From contig OV884060.1 of assembly GCA_930367215.1 (NCBI GenBank), positions 103,812,151 to 103,876,150 of the forward strand: a DNA stretch of 64,000 bases, in the 5' to 3' direction. Positions 1 to 12,011 of this stretch are shown here, one piece after another. Under the pieces are notes generated by a model. That model saw only the letters and a list, made by a program, of their open reading frames with translations. It did no database searches and was not told the DNA's origin. Numbering within the stretch: the stretch's first letter is position 1; each line of letters begins with the position of its first letter. The position numbers were made by a program, and so were the translations under genes. The DNA is from Pollenia angustigena (lineage: Eukaryota; Arthropoda; Insecta; Diptera; Polleniidae).

Positions 1-24
1 TGGTTTTTCGCATCTACCACACAT

Positions 25-345
25 TTGATTCAAACTTGATTCATTCAATTCAGAACATATCATTTATAGAATTCACGTTTCTGTTTTTTGATATTTTTTC
101 CTACTTGAAAAATATTGCAAGAAAACAAGAATTCGGTCTGGCCAAAAGGGTAATTTCATAGACTTTTATATGAAAATAAAATTTCACCCCACTAGTTTGC
201 TTCAATCGAATCCAAATCAGTTTCATGCGATTCAGCACGTATCATTATAGAACTCAGGCCCCTGTTTTTTTGTTATATTCGAAAAACTGCAAGGAAAACA
301 CAAATTTGGTCTGACCCGACCAAGACGGTAATTATAGGGCTTAGT
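25..345 (+). repeat. Two diverged tandem copies of a 182-bp unit
   Basis: CAGAACATATCATTTATAGA near 51 and CAGCACGTATCATTATAGAA near 233 start matching blocks that continue with GCAAGAAAACAAGAATTCGG / GCAAGGAAAACACAAATTTG and TCTGGCC / TCTGACC. The unit may extend beyond the left edge. Confidence 0.65.
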
Positions 346-1620
346 TCCATTAGTTTTACCTTTTGATACTAAGACATAGTAACTAAATACATCAACTTTT
401 TTGTTCTTTAATAAATTAATCTTTAAATATAATACGATACATTTTTTCTTTTCACAAATAATTTATTTATCAATATTCCCAAAATGAACAACCGCGAATC
501 TATGATGCTTTTTTAATGTTTTGTATGCCCAGAAATAATGATGCATGTTAGTACAAAAGTACAAAAGTGTGCAAAACCAATAGACAACTAGCTGATATAT
601 AACCTCATTGTTTTAAAAATTTACTGTTTAAAAAATTGTTAAAGAAAATTATGTATGTTGTACAAACTTAAAGTTAAAAAACTTTATATCTAAAAATAAA
701 AAAATCTTAATTTGAGAAAAAAAATCTTTAAATCTTATTTTGTTCAAAAAATCTTGAAAAATAAGATAAAATCTTAATTCTGGCAACGCTGACGATCACA
801 AAGAGTTGGTTTCCTTCTCTTTGATATTAAATATTGAACGCAGTGTGGCCAGATAATGAAGTGACGTAAGATTTTTTTTTTGATATTTTAAAAAATTAAT
901 ATCGTTCATCAATAATAATAATAATTCGTAACATTTGCGCAATGGCAAACCTTAACATGAATATTTGTCTATTTGTCTACCGAAGATAAAAATGGTTTAA
1001 AATAAATACATATGTTAAAAAATAAGAAAAAGTTTGTATTATTTACTAACAAAGTATATCTAAGAAATACAAAATTATATAAATTTACACCCGATATTGT
1101 GCTCGTCGAAATGACGAATGGGGTAATCTGGAAGGTTATGAGTTAAGGGTTAAGTAAGATATAGTTGCAAATTAGAGTTTTACAATACAGTATAAGGGCA
1201 GTGTGTAAAATCTACTCAAACCGATAGTTGCTTAATACCTCGGAGTATTCGGATCGAGTTCTTGTGTACAAGATAAAATAAGATTGTGGGACTTCTTTTA
1301 AAATCTATACTGAACTCAAAATTTTGATTAGTTAATTACAAAACAGGTTTTGGCTTTTTAACATTATTTAAACAATTCTATATTATTAGCAAAAAAAAAA
1401 CTTATACAAATTCAGTGCTTAGCAATAAAATTCAGTGCTCAGCAATAATACCGAACAATAAGTTATTCGCAATTTTAGGAAAACTGAAATAAGATTATTT
1501 CCCTTTTATTTCAAAAATTGGTTCTTTAAACGGGAATTTTCTTAACAAATGGTACATAACACTAAATAAAATACAGAAAAAGTTGCATTAAATTTTTTTT
1601 TTTATTTTTAGACCGCATTT
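346..1620. other. No gene seen; AT-rich
   Basis: Homopolymer-rich DNA with ATT/AAT runs near 900-925. No ORF with recognisable content, no terminal repeats I could pair. Confidence 0.5.
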
Positions 1621-1621
1621 A

Positions 1622-1810
1622 GACTATGCAATTAACGCCGAGTTTTTTTTCTATTTTCTTTTAAACTAGTTGCTACGAAACTCTTTTCACATTTACATTT
1701 ACATTTTTTTCAAGCATTTTTTCATCTTTTTTAACCCCGTTTTCTTCCCTACACCTCTTGCTAACAAACAAAAAGTTGCAAGCGAAAGTTGCGGCGTTAA
1801 TTGCATAATG
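1622..1810. mobile_element. TA-flanked MITE, CATTATGCAATTAACGCCG ends, 189 bp
   Basis: GACTATGCAATTAACGCCG and CGGCGTTAATTGCATAATG are 19-bp inverted ends flanked by TA. The centre has an ACATTTACATTTACATTT run. No ORF. Confidence 0.7.
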
Positions 1811-1834
1811 TAAATATGGTCTTAATTTAAATAA

Positions 1835-2008
1835 CAAATAGAAACTGGGAATTATTTCCTTCCGAAGGTTACTTTTTTTATATTATATTCAACATTTTTC
1901 ATTTTTCGAATTTATTCTATGAGCTAAATTTCAGTTATGTATTTTATAAAGCTTTTTTGTAATAGTTCTATTCCTTCAATTTTTCAGAAATGACTTTATC
2001 AATTCTGA
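1835..2008 (+). repeat. Copy of the fold-back arm repeat
   Basis: AATAGAAACTGGGAATTATT to TCAGAAATGACTTTATC is almost identical to 17897-18056 (left arm region). It lacks the CACTACCAGACTATTATA centre, so it resembles the sequence before that centre was inserted. Confidence 0.75.
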
Positions 2009-4559
2009 TTTGGGTAAAACTTACATTATATTTGGGAATACATTAAATGTGGCACCCCTGTTGGCAGACGATATTTGTTTAAAAGAAAGCATTTTATAAA
2101 ACTTTTTTTATTTAGGAATTTTTACTCATTCATTTAGTTTAAAATGTCGATACACCAAGGTGTGATCGCGTAATTGTTAGAGAGAAGGGATTACTTCAAA
2201 AACAAAACAAAATAAATGTAAAATATATAAAATTAAATTATAACAAAATAATTAAAAAGCAATTAATTAAACATAAATAAAAACAGTAATTGATTCTATT
2301 TATAATAAATAAATTAATAAAATAGTAAGAAATCAATTATAATAAAAAAATACAAAAGTGAATAAATAATTTTCTGACAAATATTCAAATATATCTACAT
2401 ACATACATACACATCAGGGCAAGTTTTTCAATAGTTTTGCTAAAAAAAAATTAATTTGCATATTAGAACATATTTTGCAATTAAGCAAATAATTTCTTAA
2501 TAGATAAATGACTGTTATTATCGGTTAATCATGGGGCCAGTGATGGGAATTCAAATTTGTGATGTAGGGCCGAGTTTGACTTGAAATAGTGCCAAAATGA
2601 TTTAAATAGGGCCAAAATTACATGTTATACTTATCCATACATAAATAAAATGTTATCAGTTTTATATAAATTTTATAAACAAAAGGATAAGTACGCTAAA
2701 GAAAATAAATAGTACATAAATACATATAATAAAAAGGTCCACCGTGACCGAAAATTTTAAAGTTATTAAAAGCTGATTATTTTACGATGTTGTTATATTT
2801 TACTAATTTTATAAATTTACTCATAAATTTGTTCACTTAGATGAACAATCAGACTGCAAAGTTGTGCAAACGTAATTTCTTATTTGTGAGAATGTTGTAT
2901 TGTAACGGTAAATTTTTATTTTGTTTTAATCATTGTTCAGTTAAATTATTATGGAAAAAATTTCACGTTCGAAATGTCACGTATCGACCCAGATGTTGGC
3001 TTAAAAAAATACAGAAGATTTTGGAATCAAACCAAAAACATTTTAATGTTACATTGCTACGTAAAATTCTGAAGGAAGTTTGACTAAGAAATTGTGCCAG
3101 GTTTCGCTGAATTACTCCTTTTTATACATGGCCACAAAAACTACTTCTATTTTTTCACATTCGAACTGCTACTTCTTTTGCCATTATCTTTGACCTAGAA
3201 TCGAGCTCTCCATAAATTAAGCATAGATAACAGTGCTTGCTTAGTGCTTTAATTTAAGGGTTAGGAGAACGGTAAAATATTTGTTGTTTAAAATGTTATT
3301 GCATTTTTAATGCGTACGACTGTCACGTTCAACTCTTTGGATTTACCCATATGTAAGATATAATGAAATTTATCTCTTAAGTTTACAATATATCTGAATT
3401 TGTTATGTTTTTTTGGTTAAATATTTTATATGTATATGTATATAAATACATTACCATCATAGATAATTACAAAAGTCTTGTTATGTATGAATGCTGCCAA
3501 CTTTTCTAACTGCAATAAATTTCTTATTTTATTTTTATCAAATATTGAACATATTCGTTCTAAACTTCCTGAAAAGAACACCTTAAGCGATTCGGTTAAA
3601 AAGAGGTTCCTTCATACAGTTTTTACTTACCGTCTTCTTTCCAAAACTAAAAAGAGCACAAAGTCGAGTGAGTGTGCCACAGTTACTATTTGCTAATTTT
3701 GTTTTATTATTTAAGTTTTAGTTAATTTTTTTTTATTTGAGTTAAAAAATTTAAAAAAAAAACCATTAAAATTCTTGGTGTTTGCTTGGATATTTAATTG
3801 TTTTATCAAATAAAAACTTGTCCTATTAGTTATGAACTATACTATTAACACTTTTTGTTTGCCGCTAGATTAAGTACAGGTGGTTTAGTTTAATTGAAAA
3901 TGCCACACATTTCTTATCAGTACATACACTTTATAATCGTTGTATGTATATTACAAATGTCTTAAGGTTTGTAAGAGTAGTTGGGCTTTTCTATGACTAA
4001 AAATTACAAAAAAAAAAACTTTTGTAAAAATGACAATAATAATTAAAAAATTGATTGAAACTAAGATCTATTTAACGCGTACCGAAAAAGTTGCTTGAAA
4101 GATCAAATTTTCAAGAAAATTTTTGCTATACAATTTAAATGTAAAGATACAATCATAAAACAATAAAAATCTAAATAATGTACTTAAAGAATTATAAATT
4201 TAACAATTTAATTATAAATTATTCCATCAGTTTTGATTTTTTTTTAACTTAAATCTAATAGTTCCAAATAACAAAATTAAATCAATTAGAGCAGCGCAAT
4301 AAGTATTTTTTAAAAACACTAGAAATTAAAAACTAATTAAAACCTTTTTTAATGAAATCAATTTTAATAATACACAACTTAAACAATTTTAGTTATGTAA
4401 ACCGGATAAAAAACGTCAGAAGTACTGGAACCTGTTCATCGAAATAAAGTATTTGTTAGTAAAATTTAAAATACATTTTGTTCTTTCAAAATTAAACTTT
4501 TAACAAGTAATATTTACAATGAAAAAAGCTAGATCATTTTTTGGTAGTTGGTACCATTG
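2009..4559. other. No gene seen; AT-rich
   Basis: Short ORFs at 2841-3083 and 3478-3696 have low-complexity composition and no domain. Nothing else supportable. Confidence 0.5.
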
Positions 4560-5180
4560 CATTATTTATACCCTTCACCGAAAGTGAGAGGGTATATATA
4601 AGTTTGCCATTCCGTTTGTAATTTCTACAATACTGATCTATAAAGTTTATATAGTCTGGGTCCTTATCAAGAGCAAAGTTAGTTTTACGATATCCGTGTG
4701 CCTGTTGAAATGGGTTTTCCGAGGACCCTAGATATGATGGGAACATATCAGTAATAAACTTATATATCTTTATTTACTTTACACATACATTTTTGTGTTC
4801 TCATGTTTCTTTGACCCCGGACAAAGACGTCAGACCAATTTTGACAGATGTTGTGTAGTGATTTACATTCGTTTTAACCTAATTTAAGAAAAGTTTACAA
4901 TAACCATTCTTCAGATATACAAAATAAAATTTTGTGCCACGCCCACTTTTCTAATCCAGCCAACTTTTTGACAGATGTTGTGCATTGATAACCAAGAAAT
5001 CTTTACCAAATTTCAAAACTGTTGCTGATATACGGAAACCTATATTTTATTTGTGGGAGAGGTGTCACCCGCAATTCCACCCACATTTTGTCGATGTTGT
5101 GTATACAATATATTGATTACCAAGGTGCTTGTATACAATTTAGAATTTTTGGCTCTTTCTAATATACATATATTATTTGG
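4560..5180 (-). repeat. Dispersed fly repeat with TATACCCTTCACC
   Basis: TTTATACCCTTCACCGAAAG, GCCATTCCGTTTGTAATTTC, TGATCTATAAAGTTTATATA and CCACGCCCACTTTTCTAATC are blocks that recur, in either orientation, at 8940-9120, 24195-24560, 46510-48900 and 58640-59240. No ORF or class marker; widespread non-coding repeat. Confidence 0.6.
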
Positions 5181-5286
5181 TCTATAGATTACTTTGAATT
5201 TTATCAGTTCCAAAATTTTTAAGTGTTGTGTGTAAAATTAATATGAAGTTGTATGTACTCTTTACTTTATTCGCTATATAAATATA

Positions 5287-6789
5287 CCTAGTTGGCCATG
5301 TCTTCAAGACAACGTCGAGGACGCGTACAAGACCCATAGTGACGACATGTTGGCGACATCCCATGCAAATCGTCGCCGACTTTTTCGAACAAAGGGCACT
5401 TAAGTCGTAAACGACAATGTGAGCGACATTATTATGCATATTGTCGTTAATGTTCATATGGGTAACAATGTGGTTAAAGTTGTCACTGGCGACTATATAA
5501 ACGACTTTTTTCTCATAAAGTCGTTAATGCCCGATTAGCGACATAGTGTCGTTGATGACAATATTGTTGACACGATCTACGATTAAGTCGACGATGGGTA
5601 AGTGACAATTAGGGATTTAACGAACACCGATACTGATATATTGGCGATACTTCAGATTTGCCGATATATCCAGAATAAGGGGAACGGGTAAATGGGTATA
5701 GCTCGAGGATATATTTACTAAAATCTCTTAGGGTCTTGATGGGCTGTGAATTCCAACTAATGAATTCCAGCGCCTCGATGGGCTGTGAATTCCAAACTAA
5801 TGAAATGGCCGATGAGTTTGAGAGACTGGGCTCGAAAATAGTGGATACTGGATGTGTGGAGACAGTCAGACCTCCAATAGGCTTTTGATTAATAAGGAAA
5901 TGGGTTCTGAACTTAACATATCGTCGACATAATATGCATACCTGCTAACTTCCAATAACTTTTAATGGAAACAACAAACTTTTTATATTTCATATGCGCA
6001 GCTTGAGAGAAAACCTAAAAATATAGTTTAACACACTTTAAGACTCAATTTGAAGAGAAACTACATGCTGGTCGACGAGGTGTATCTTTCTCTTCCACAC
6101 GGCATTAAAATCTCAATTTACTTAAAAAGTGGATTTAGCCGGTTTGCATATTGAGCCTACGATATGGCAATGTAGTCAGCAGGAACATTTATTTTTTGTG
6201 TTTCTTGTCCTATCAATTCACGTATTCCAATTGCAATATTGAAACACAGTCGCGAATAACGTTACAAAATTATTATATTTAACAGGCAGGATTATTTTTT
6301 AATATTTTTTATTATCAAAAATATTGATAATAAAACCAAAACATCAAGAAATATTAATTTTAAATTACATACAAATTTAAAGCTTTGAATTTTTTTTAGT
6401 AGAGGACAACGTAAGCGACCATTGCATGCATTTTGTTGTCAAAGTGGTTCGAAACACGACAAAATGCATGCAATGGTCGCCTATGTTGTCCTCAATAAAG
6501 TCTAATTGAAGACAAGATGAGCGACAATTGCATGCATTTTGTAGTCTGTGTGGTTTAAAACACGACAAAATGCATGCAATGGTTACTTGCGTTGTCCTCA
6601 ATAAATTATTATTCAAGACAAATTTAAAAAAATGTCTCCAAAAAAGTCGTAAATACGATTTTTAACACGACAATATACACGTTTTCTAACTTAAGTTGTC
6701 GCCATCAATGTTATATAGGTACCAAATTCAAAAATGTTCGGAAGACATAGTTGACGACATTTGTGTCTATGACCATTTGGCCTACTGGG
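5287..6789. mobile_element. Older element of the CCCAGTTGGCC family
   Basis: Ends CCTAGTTGGCCATGTC and GACCATTTGGCCTACTGGG enclose 1.5 kb. The left part has ACGACAATGTGAGCGACATT and GTCGTTAATG words like those in 51383-52345. The right part has the paired hairpins 6402-6600. The middle (5640-6260) is other repeat material, including AGTTTGAGAG and a GCGAATAACGTTAC MITE fragment. Confidence 0.65.
6402..6600. repeat. Two tandem hairpins with TTGCATGCATTTTGT arms
   Basis: Unit 1 (6402-6493) and unit 2 (6508-6600) each fold on arms of about 38 bp: GAGGACAACGTAAGCGAC..CATTGCATGCATTTTG against CAAAATGCATGCAATGG..GTTGTCCTC, with a loop near 16 nt. The two units are about 80% alike by eye. Confidence 0.82.
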
Positions 6790-6829
6790 ATACTATCATC
6801 TGTCTATGTATTGAAAACAATAAAAACAA

Positions 6830-8045
6830 GCAATAAGGTTTAGTCGGTGAAGCCCCATTCGATACCCTACAACACAGTATTTACAGACAAATTTTCGAGA
6901 GTGTACCCATTTTGACCGCCCATGGACAATCGATGACCCTCAAAGACAAAATAATGTTATGAGGTTAAGATTTAAATAAATGTTCTTCGGCAAATTGCAT
7001 AGCAATAACAATAGTTATAGGGATGTTATGGCATTAAAAGCTATTTTCGAGAGTGGTTTTTGTATGGGAGCTATGGGATATATGAGCCGATTTCGACAAA
7101 ATCTCGTAAGGCGGCAATAATTTTTTTTTTCCTAAAATTAATCTAAATACCAATGTAAAAAGATGGTTACTAGGCACAAAGACTCTATTCCGAAGAGCAG
7201 TTCGTATGTGAAATAATGGAACAATTTGCGCTGCCTTCAAATGGCGTCGTCTCCTTCTCCATTAAAACGTATGTACCAATTTTAATTAAAATATATTTGA
7301 AATTACGGCCGGTACTTTGGGCACAATATTTACATAGACTGGCAATCATCCATACAGCCTGACGGACATGCATTGTAAGATCGACACTGATAGTGGGTCT
7401 ATAACTAACATTTTTATAATGTGTTACACGCATTAGCACAAACACATATTACCCGCTTAACTACGGTGGTGTGGGTATAAAAATAATTCATTCCGATTAA
7501 AACATTTATCGTATTTTGATTGTATTAATAGAAAAATCAATTAAGATAAAACCATTAAAAATTTTAAATGTTTATCAAAATTACAAATGCATGAATAGCA
7601 TAAAGAAATAAGCAAATAAGTTTGGTCGGTCAAGCCTGACTATTTGATACTCACACCCCAGTATATGAAACAAAAATGTCGAGAGGGTACTCTATTCGCG
7701 ACACGTTGACAATCATGGACCGGTAAATCAAAATATGTTGTGCGGTTAAGAACCCTACAAGAGTCTTTTGTGCCGAATGTTATCAAGAAATGTACAGCTA
7801 TATGAGAATTTAAGAGAGAGGCTTATATGGGACTTATGGTTATTTCTGGACTTATAAGCCCAAAAATTTGCAAAGACATAGAATCTATTATAAAACTTAT
7901 CTTCGCAATTGTAAGGGAGCTTTGATCAATTATGGACCGGTATACTAATAGGGTGGTCTAAACCTAATAATTTTCTATGTCACACAGCTCATCACAAACG
8001 CACAATATCTTCTGCACTATTGTGGGCCGATATAAAAAGTTTTTA
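6830..8045 (+). repeat. Two diverged copies of another dispersed repeat
   Basis: AATAAGGTTTAGTCGGTGAA near 6833 and AATAAGTTTGGTCGGTCAAG near 7615 start similar blocks: GATACCCTACAACACAGTAT / GATACTCACACCCCAGTATA, then CATGGACAATCGATG / CATGGACCGGTAAATC. Each ends with a GTGGTGTGGGTATAAA / TTGTGGGCCGATATAAA line. Non-coding. Confidence 0.6.
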
Positions 8046-8223
8046 ATAACAACAACATGAAAAGAAATTAAAATTTAAAAAAAAATATACAATAAAATCA
8101 AACACAAAAGTATAAATATTTCAATAATAAAATAATGAGAAAAATATAATTTAATACGACAACAACTTTTAAATAATACAAAATTCACACATTAGAAACA
8201 ATAAGTCAATTATCTACAAGTGC

Positions 8224-8526
8224 ATGCAACATCAGCTACAACCCTCACGCAACATGTCAAAGTATTACATTTTGAAAAATAATACCGAATTCCACAACCA
8301 TGGTGCCGATGACTGTGATTCAAGAGCGACTAATGCTAGTACAATTTCAGCAGCCATACATACGGACACTGATGAAAACTTCGATCTCTTCTATCGAAAG
8401 GGAACCAACCCTTCTTCAGCAGAACATTATCTATTAAAACACGAAAATTCCGGGTATCCACACAATCAACATCATAATCCGAATCACTATTTTCATGATG
8501 CACAGTGGGCAAAAATTAAAAAAGCG
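8224..8526 (+). CDS. Candidate alternative first coding exon of the ZnT gene
   Basis: The frame is open for 123 codons from 8224; a second Met (MSKYYILK) lies at 8254. The peptide is His- and Asp-rich (HNQHHNPNHYFHD near its end), hydrophilic and free of transposon similarity. A possible GT donor after GCG at 8526 leaves it in phase 0, the phase needed to join exon 2 at 26469, so it could replace exon 1 in another isoform. The donor (GCG|GTAATA) is weak, and the frame also runs on to a stop at 8593. It may instead be a chance ORF or part of another transcript. Placement is inference. Confidence 0.42.
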
Positions 8527-8939
8527 GTAATAAATGTGGAAGTTCTAAGGTCGGCTTGCATTAAGCATGCAACTATTTTATTAGTACATAATTAAGATTT
8601 TCTGCCTGTTTTCAATGTGAGAAAGAATTCTTTCTTTCGAACAACTACATTTAAAGCAAAAACAAAGTTTATAGAATTTGTTTTTGTTTTAAGTAATATG
8701 GTGAATATAATAAGTTTTACAGTAAAAATGTTTTTCTATACATAAAACTTCTTTTCTGATATGAATAAATAAATTCCCAGCCAGCAAAATAGTCCAACAT
8801 CTTCCACATATCTAAGAAAAACGTCAAATATTGGAAATTCTGGGTTTTCGCAGACATTTAATTGATTTCTTACAGAAATCTTATGAAAAAGGTATGGAAA
8901 ATTCTGACGTGAAAGAATTAATTTTTATTACAGATGGTA

Positions 8940-9130
8940 AAAGGGTATATATAACTTTGTCATTCCGTTTGTAATTTCCCCAATATTGATCCCAGATGCC
9001 AGAAAGTTTATATATGTATGTTCTGGAGAAGTTCAAATCACTTTGTCCGTCGGTTGAAATCAATCTTGCGGAGCCCCTACACAACGCTTATATATTTATA
9101 ATATTTCTATAGATCGGTAATGCCTTCGAG
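8940..9130 (+). repeat. Fragment of the TATACCCTTCACC dispersed repeat
   Basis: GGTAAAAGGGTATATATAAC, CATTCCGTTTGTAATTTCCC and CAATATTGATCCCAGATGCC match the family at 4560-5180 in reverse. The region 8596-10240 shows nothing else I can support. Confidence 0.55.
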
Positions 9131-10241
9131 AATTTTGCGATTTGAAATCAGCCAAATCGGTTAGAAAAGAAATAAGGAAAAATGTCAAACAATTAGCTAA
9201 AAAACATGTAAACTTTCTTTAAAACCTCCTATAGATACATACGTTTTATAAATCAAAAGATTGGAAATTTCTATCATAACATTTTTCCTAACAAAGTTGG
9301 GAACATTTTTCCAGTAATAAATGAGTTATGACCAAAATATTTTGAATAATAACCATTTTCGGAATCCCGAGTCCGTCACAGCTTAAAATTTCGTAACGAT
9401 AATTTACTAAAAGCCTAATATAAGGCTCATTCTCTGAAAGCAGTTGTGTACGCGTTAAACCGAATAGTTCTTTTGTAATAAAATTATTCAGAAATAGCTT
9501 TATAAGATAAAATAATAAAATAATGAAATATTCTAACTGTCTTTGGAGGGTATCAAAGATTCGGCGCAGCCAAGTAAAGCACCATAACTTGTTTAAACTT
9601 TTTTTATTTTAACATTAAAATAAAACTATTTTCCATTAAATGATAGTTGCCATTATTTTCACACAAATAAAATAAGTCTCGTTAGAAACATCTTTATGAA
9701 TTTAGTCAGAAATCTATAAGACACATCGCTACAAAAATTCAGCCGATATATCCATGCGAAATGGATCAATAAGTGGTCGGACAGTATGTATTTTTCAATG
9801 TCTGATAGAAGCTTGAGCTTAAATTGTAGCCCACATTATAAAAGCCGAAAAATTGCTTGTTTTCAACATTTTGAAGAAAAAATTTTTTTCACTTTGCAAT
9901 TGTACTAGTAGCACGATTTTTATATGATTCATAAGATACATTTTAGCCAGAAACATTATGAAATTTGTTTCTCAAATATCCACTCAACACCTAAAAAGTT
10001 GAAAATTTCGAAAACGGGCACCTTAGGAAAAAAATTCCTTTGGGCAATAGCCATTACTTTGGATACACTAATGAACCGTCATAGCGGCGCATGATTTGCA
10101 GAGATTATTCCACAATTTGTTTCATTGTGTAATGCTTGCGTTGAACGGGTTTTCCAGCAGTAAACCAAATTAAAACAAAAATAAAATGCAATACGAATTG
10201 CGTGAATCATTCTTGCTAATCAATACTTATTTTAAAAATAA

Positions 10242-11234
10242 CACGGTGCTACAAAATTTCCTTTTTTGCAAGCACTTTCAAAGTGACCTAGTGTATGTTA
10301 TAGGTCTAGATGAGTGTATTACAAAAGCGGTTTTAAAAGTTTCAATATACCTCCAAATTCCCGAGTTATGGACCAAAGGAATTTTTTTGAGGCTGCTACT
10401 TTAAAACTTTTATAACTTTATTATTTATTAACCGATTTTTGAAATTCAAACGGTTTTGAAAAGCAAAATAATTGTTATTTTTAAATATATATACTTCTCA
10501 GTCAATATTAGCACAAATATGAATAGATTTTTTCAATTATATGGAAAATTTTTAATTTTTTTTAAACTTTTTAAATTTCAACGAGACTTTTTTCCGAATT
10601 TAGTTTAAAGGCAACAAATATATTAAAGACAGTATTTTTCTGAGTAAAATGAGACGTCATTTGTTAAAATCGGTTGAGATATGAGGAAGTTATAGTACTT
10701 TTGCGAACAAAAGAGTGGAAACCTGTTTCGATTAGATTGGCATGATTTAATAAAATAACTTTAATCTTAAATAGCTCCTCATAAAAAGTACTATAACTTC
10801 CTCATTTCTCAACCGATATTAATAAATGACGTCTCATTTTACTCAGAAAAATACTGTCTTTAATTTATTTGTTGCCTTTAAACTAAATTCGGAAAAAAGT
10901 CTCGTAGAAATTTTAAAAGTTTAAAAAAAATTAAAAATTTTCCATATAATTGAATCAATCTATTCATATTTGTGCTAATATTGACTGAGAAGTATATATA
11001 TTTAAAAATAACAATTATTTTTCTTTTCAAGACCGTTTGAATTTCAAAAATCGGTTAATAAATAAAAAAGTTATAAATGTTTAAAAGTAGCAGCCTCAAA
11101 AAAATTTCTTTGGTCCATAACTCGAGAATTTGGAGGTATATTGAAACTTTTAAGCCCGGATTCGTAACATGCTCACCAACACCTTTAACGCACACTAGGT
11201 CATTTCAGAAGTGCTTTTCGAGTGTAGCACAGTG
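10242..11234. mobile_element. 1-kb fold-back MITE, PIF/Harbinger-like, TAA duplication
   Basis: TAA (10239-10241, 11235-11237) flanks CACGGTGCTAC / GTAGCACAGTG. Arms 10242-10702 and 10793-11234 are inverted copies with few mismatches inside and more at the outer 70 bp, around a 90-nt loop. A TWA target and long inverted ends point to PIF/Harbinger-type mobilisation. The ORF at 10186-10404 is just arm sequence. Confidence 0.85.
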
Positions 11235-11891
11235 TAATTGAAGTTGTTGCGGCTTTTTTAATTACCCATCAGAAATCTTAAAGCTGTTTTATTCAAACAA
11301 TTTGATTGTTAACTTTATGAATTTGTTGCTCAAATTAACAATTATTGAGTAAATGCATGATTTAAATGTTAAATAAAACAAAATGAAAAAATGAAATAAT
11401 ATAGGTATTAATAGTAATAATAATAATACCTTCAAGTAAAATAATTTATGACAAAATTAAAGAGTTTTTTAAGGTTAAACTTAAGGGTTTTTTGAATTAA
11501 AAAAAATTCTTTTTGGGATTAAAAATTTTCAATTTGGGGATTAAATTTGAAAAATATCTGCAACCCTGAATACAGGCATTATTGATATTTAATGACCTTT
11601 TGATTTTAATTCAGTGTATTTTCAAATAAAATATAGAAAAAATATCTACAATCAACATACTGTTAAATGCAAATCGACAAGGAGCTTAAAAATTCCATAT
11701 TTATTACTCCTTTTTTTTATTTTTACGCCACTGTCACAAACACCGACAATCACGTTGAAGATCTCATTTAATACAACAGCAACAATATAATTGACGATAA
11801 TAAAAAAAATATTTACTACAACAGCGACGGCAGAGCAATAACAACCGGAAAGTATATTAGCCCAAACATAAACAAAAACTCAAGCAATTTA

Positions 11892-12011
11892 ATGACAACT
11901 TTGGATTCCGCTGATGCTGCTGACGACTATACGATGGAAGTTCCTCTGCTGCAGCAAAACTGTAATAGTACAAACAACGACGACGACGAAGAAAAAACCT
12001 ACAACAATAGA
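11892..12011 (+). CDS. ZnT transporter coding exon 1 (residues 1-40)
   Basis: The start is the first ATG after an in-frame TAA about 125 nt upstream; no other in-frame ATG lies between. The exon encodes an acidic, Asn-rich cytoplasmic N-terminus with a di-leucine-like EVPLLQQ segment and an NNDDDEEK run. It ends AGA|GTAAGC, a near-consensus donor in phase 0, matching the phase-0 acceptor of exon 2. The exon is not hydrophobic, as expected before TM1. The assignment rests on phase and position rather than on conserved residues, because N-termini vary in this family. Confidence 0.75.

Noticed and set aside
10186..10404. 72-codon ORF before exon 1
   Set aside because: Part of it is the left arm of the fold-back MITE; the mirrored arm has no open frame.
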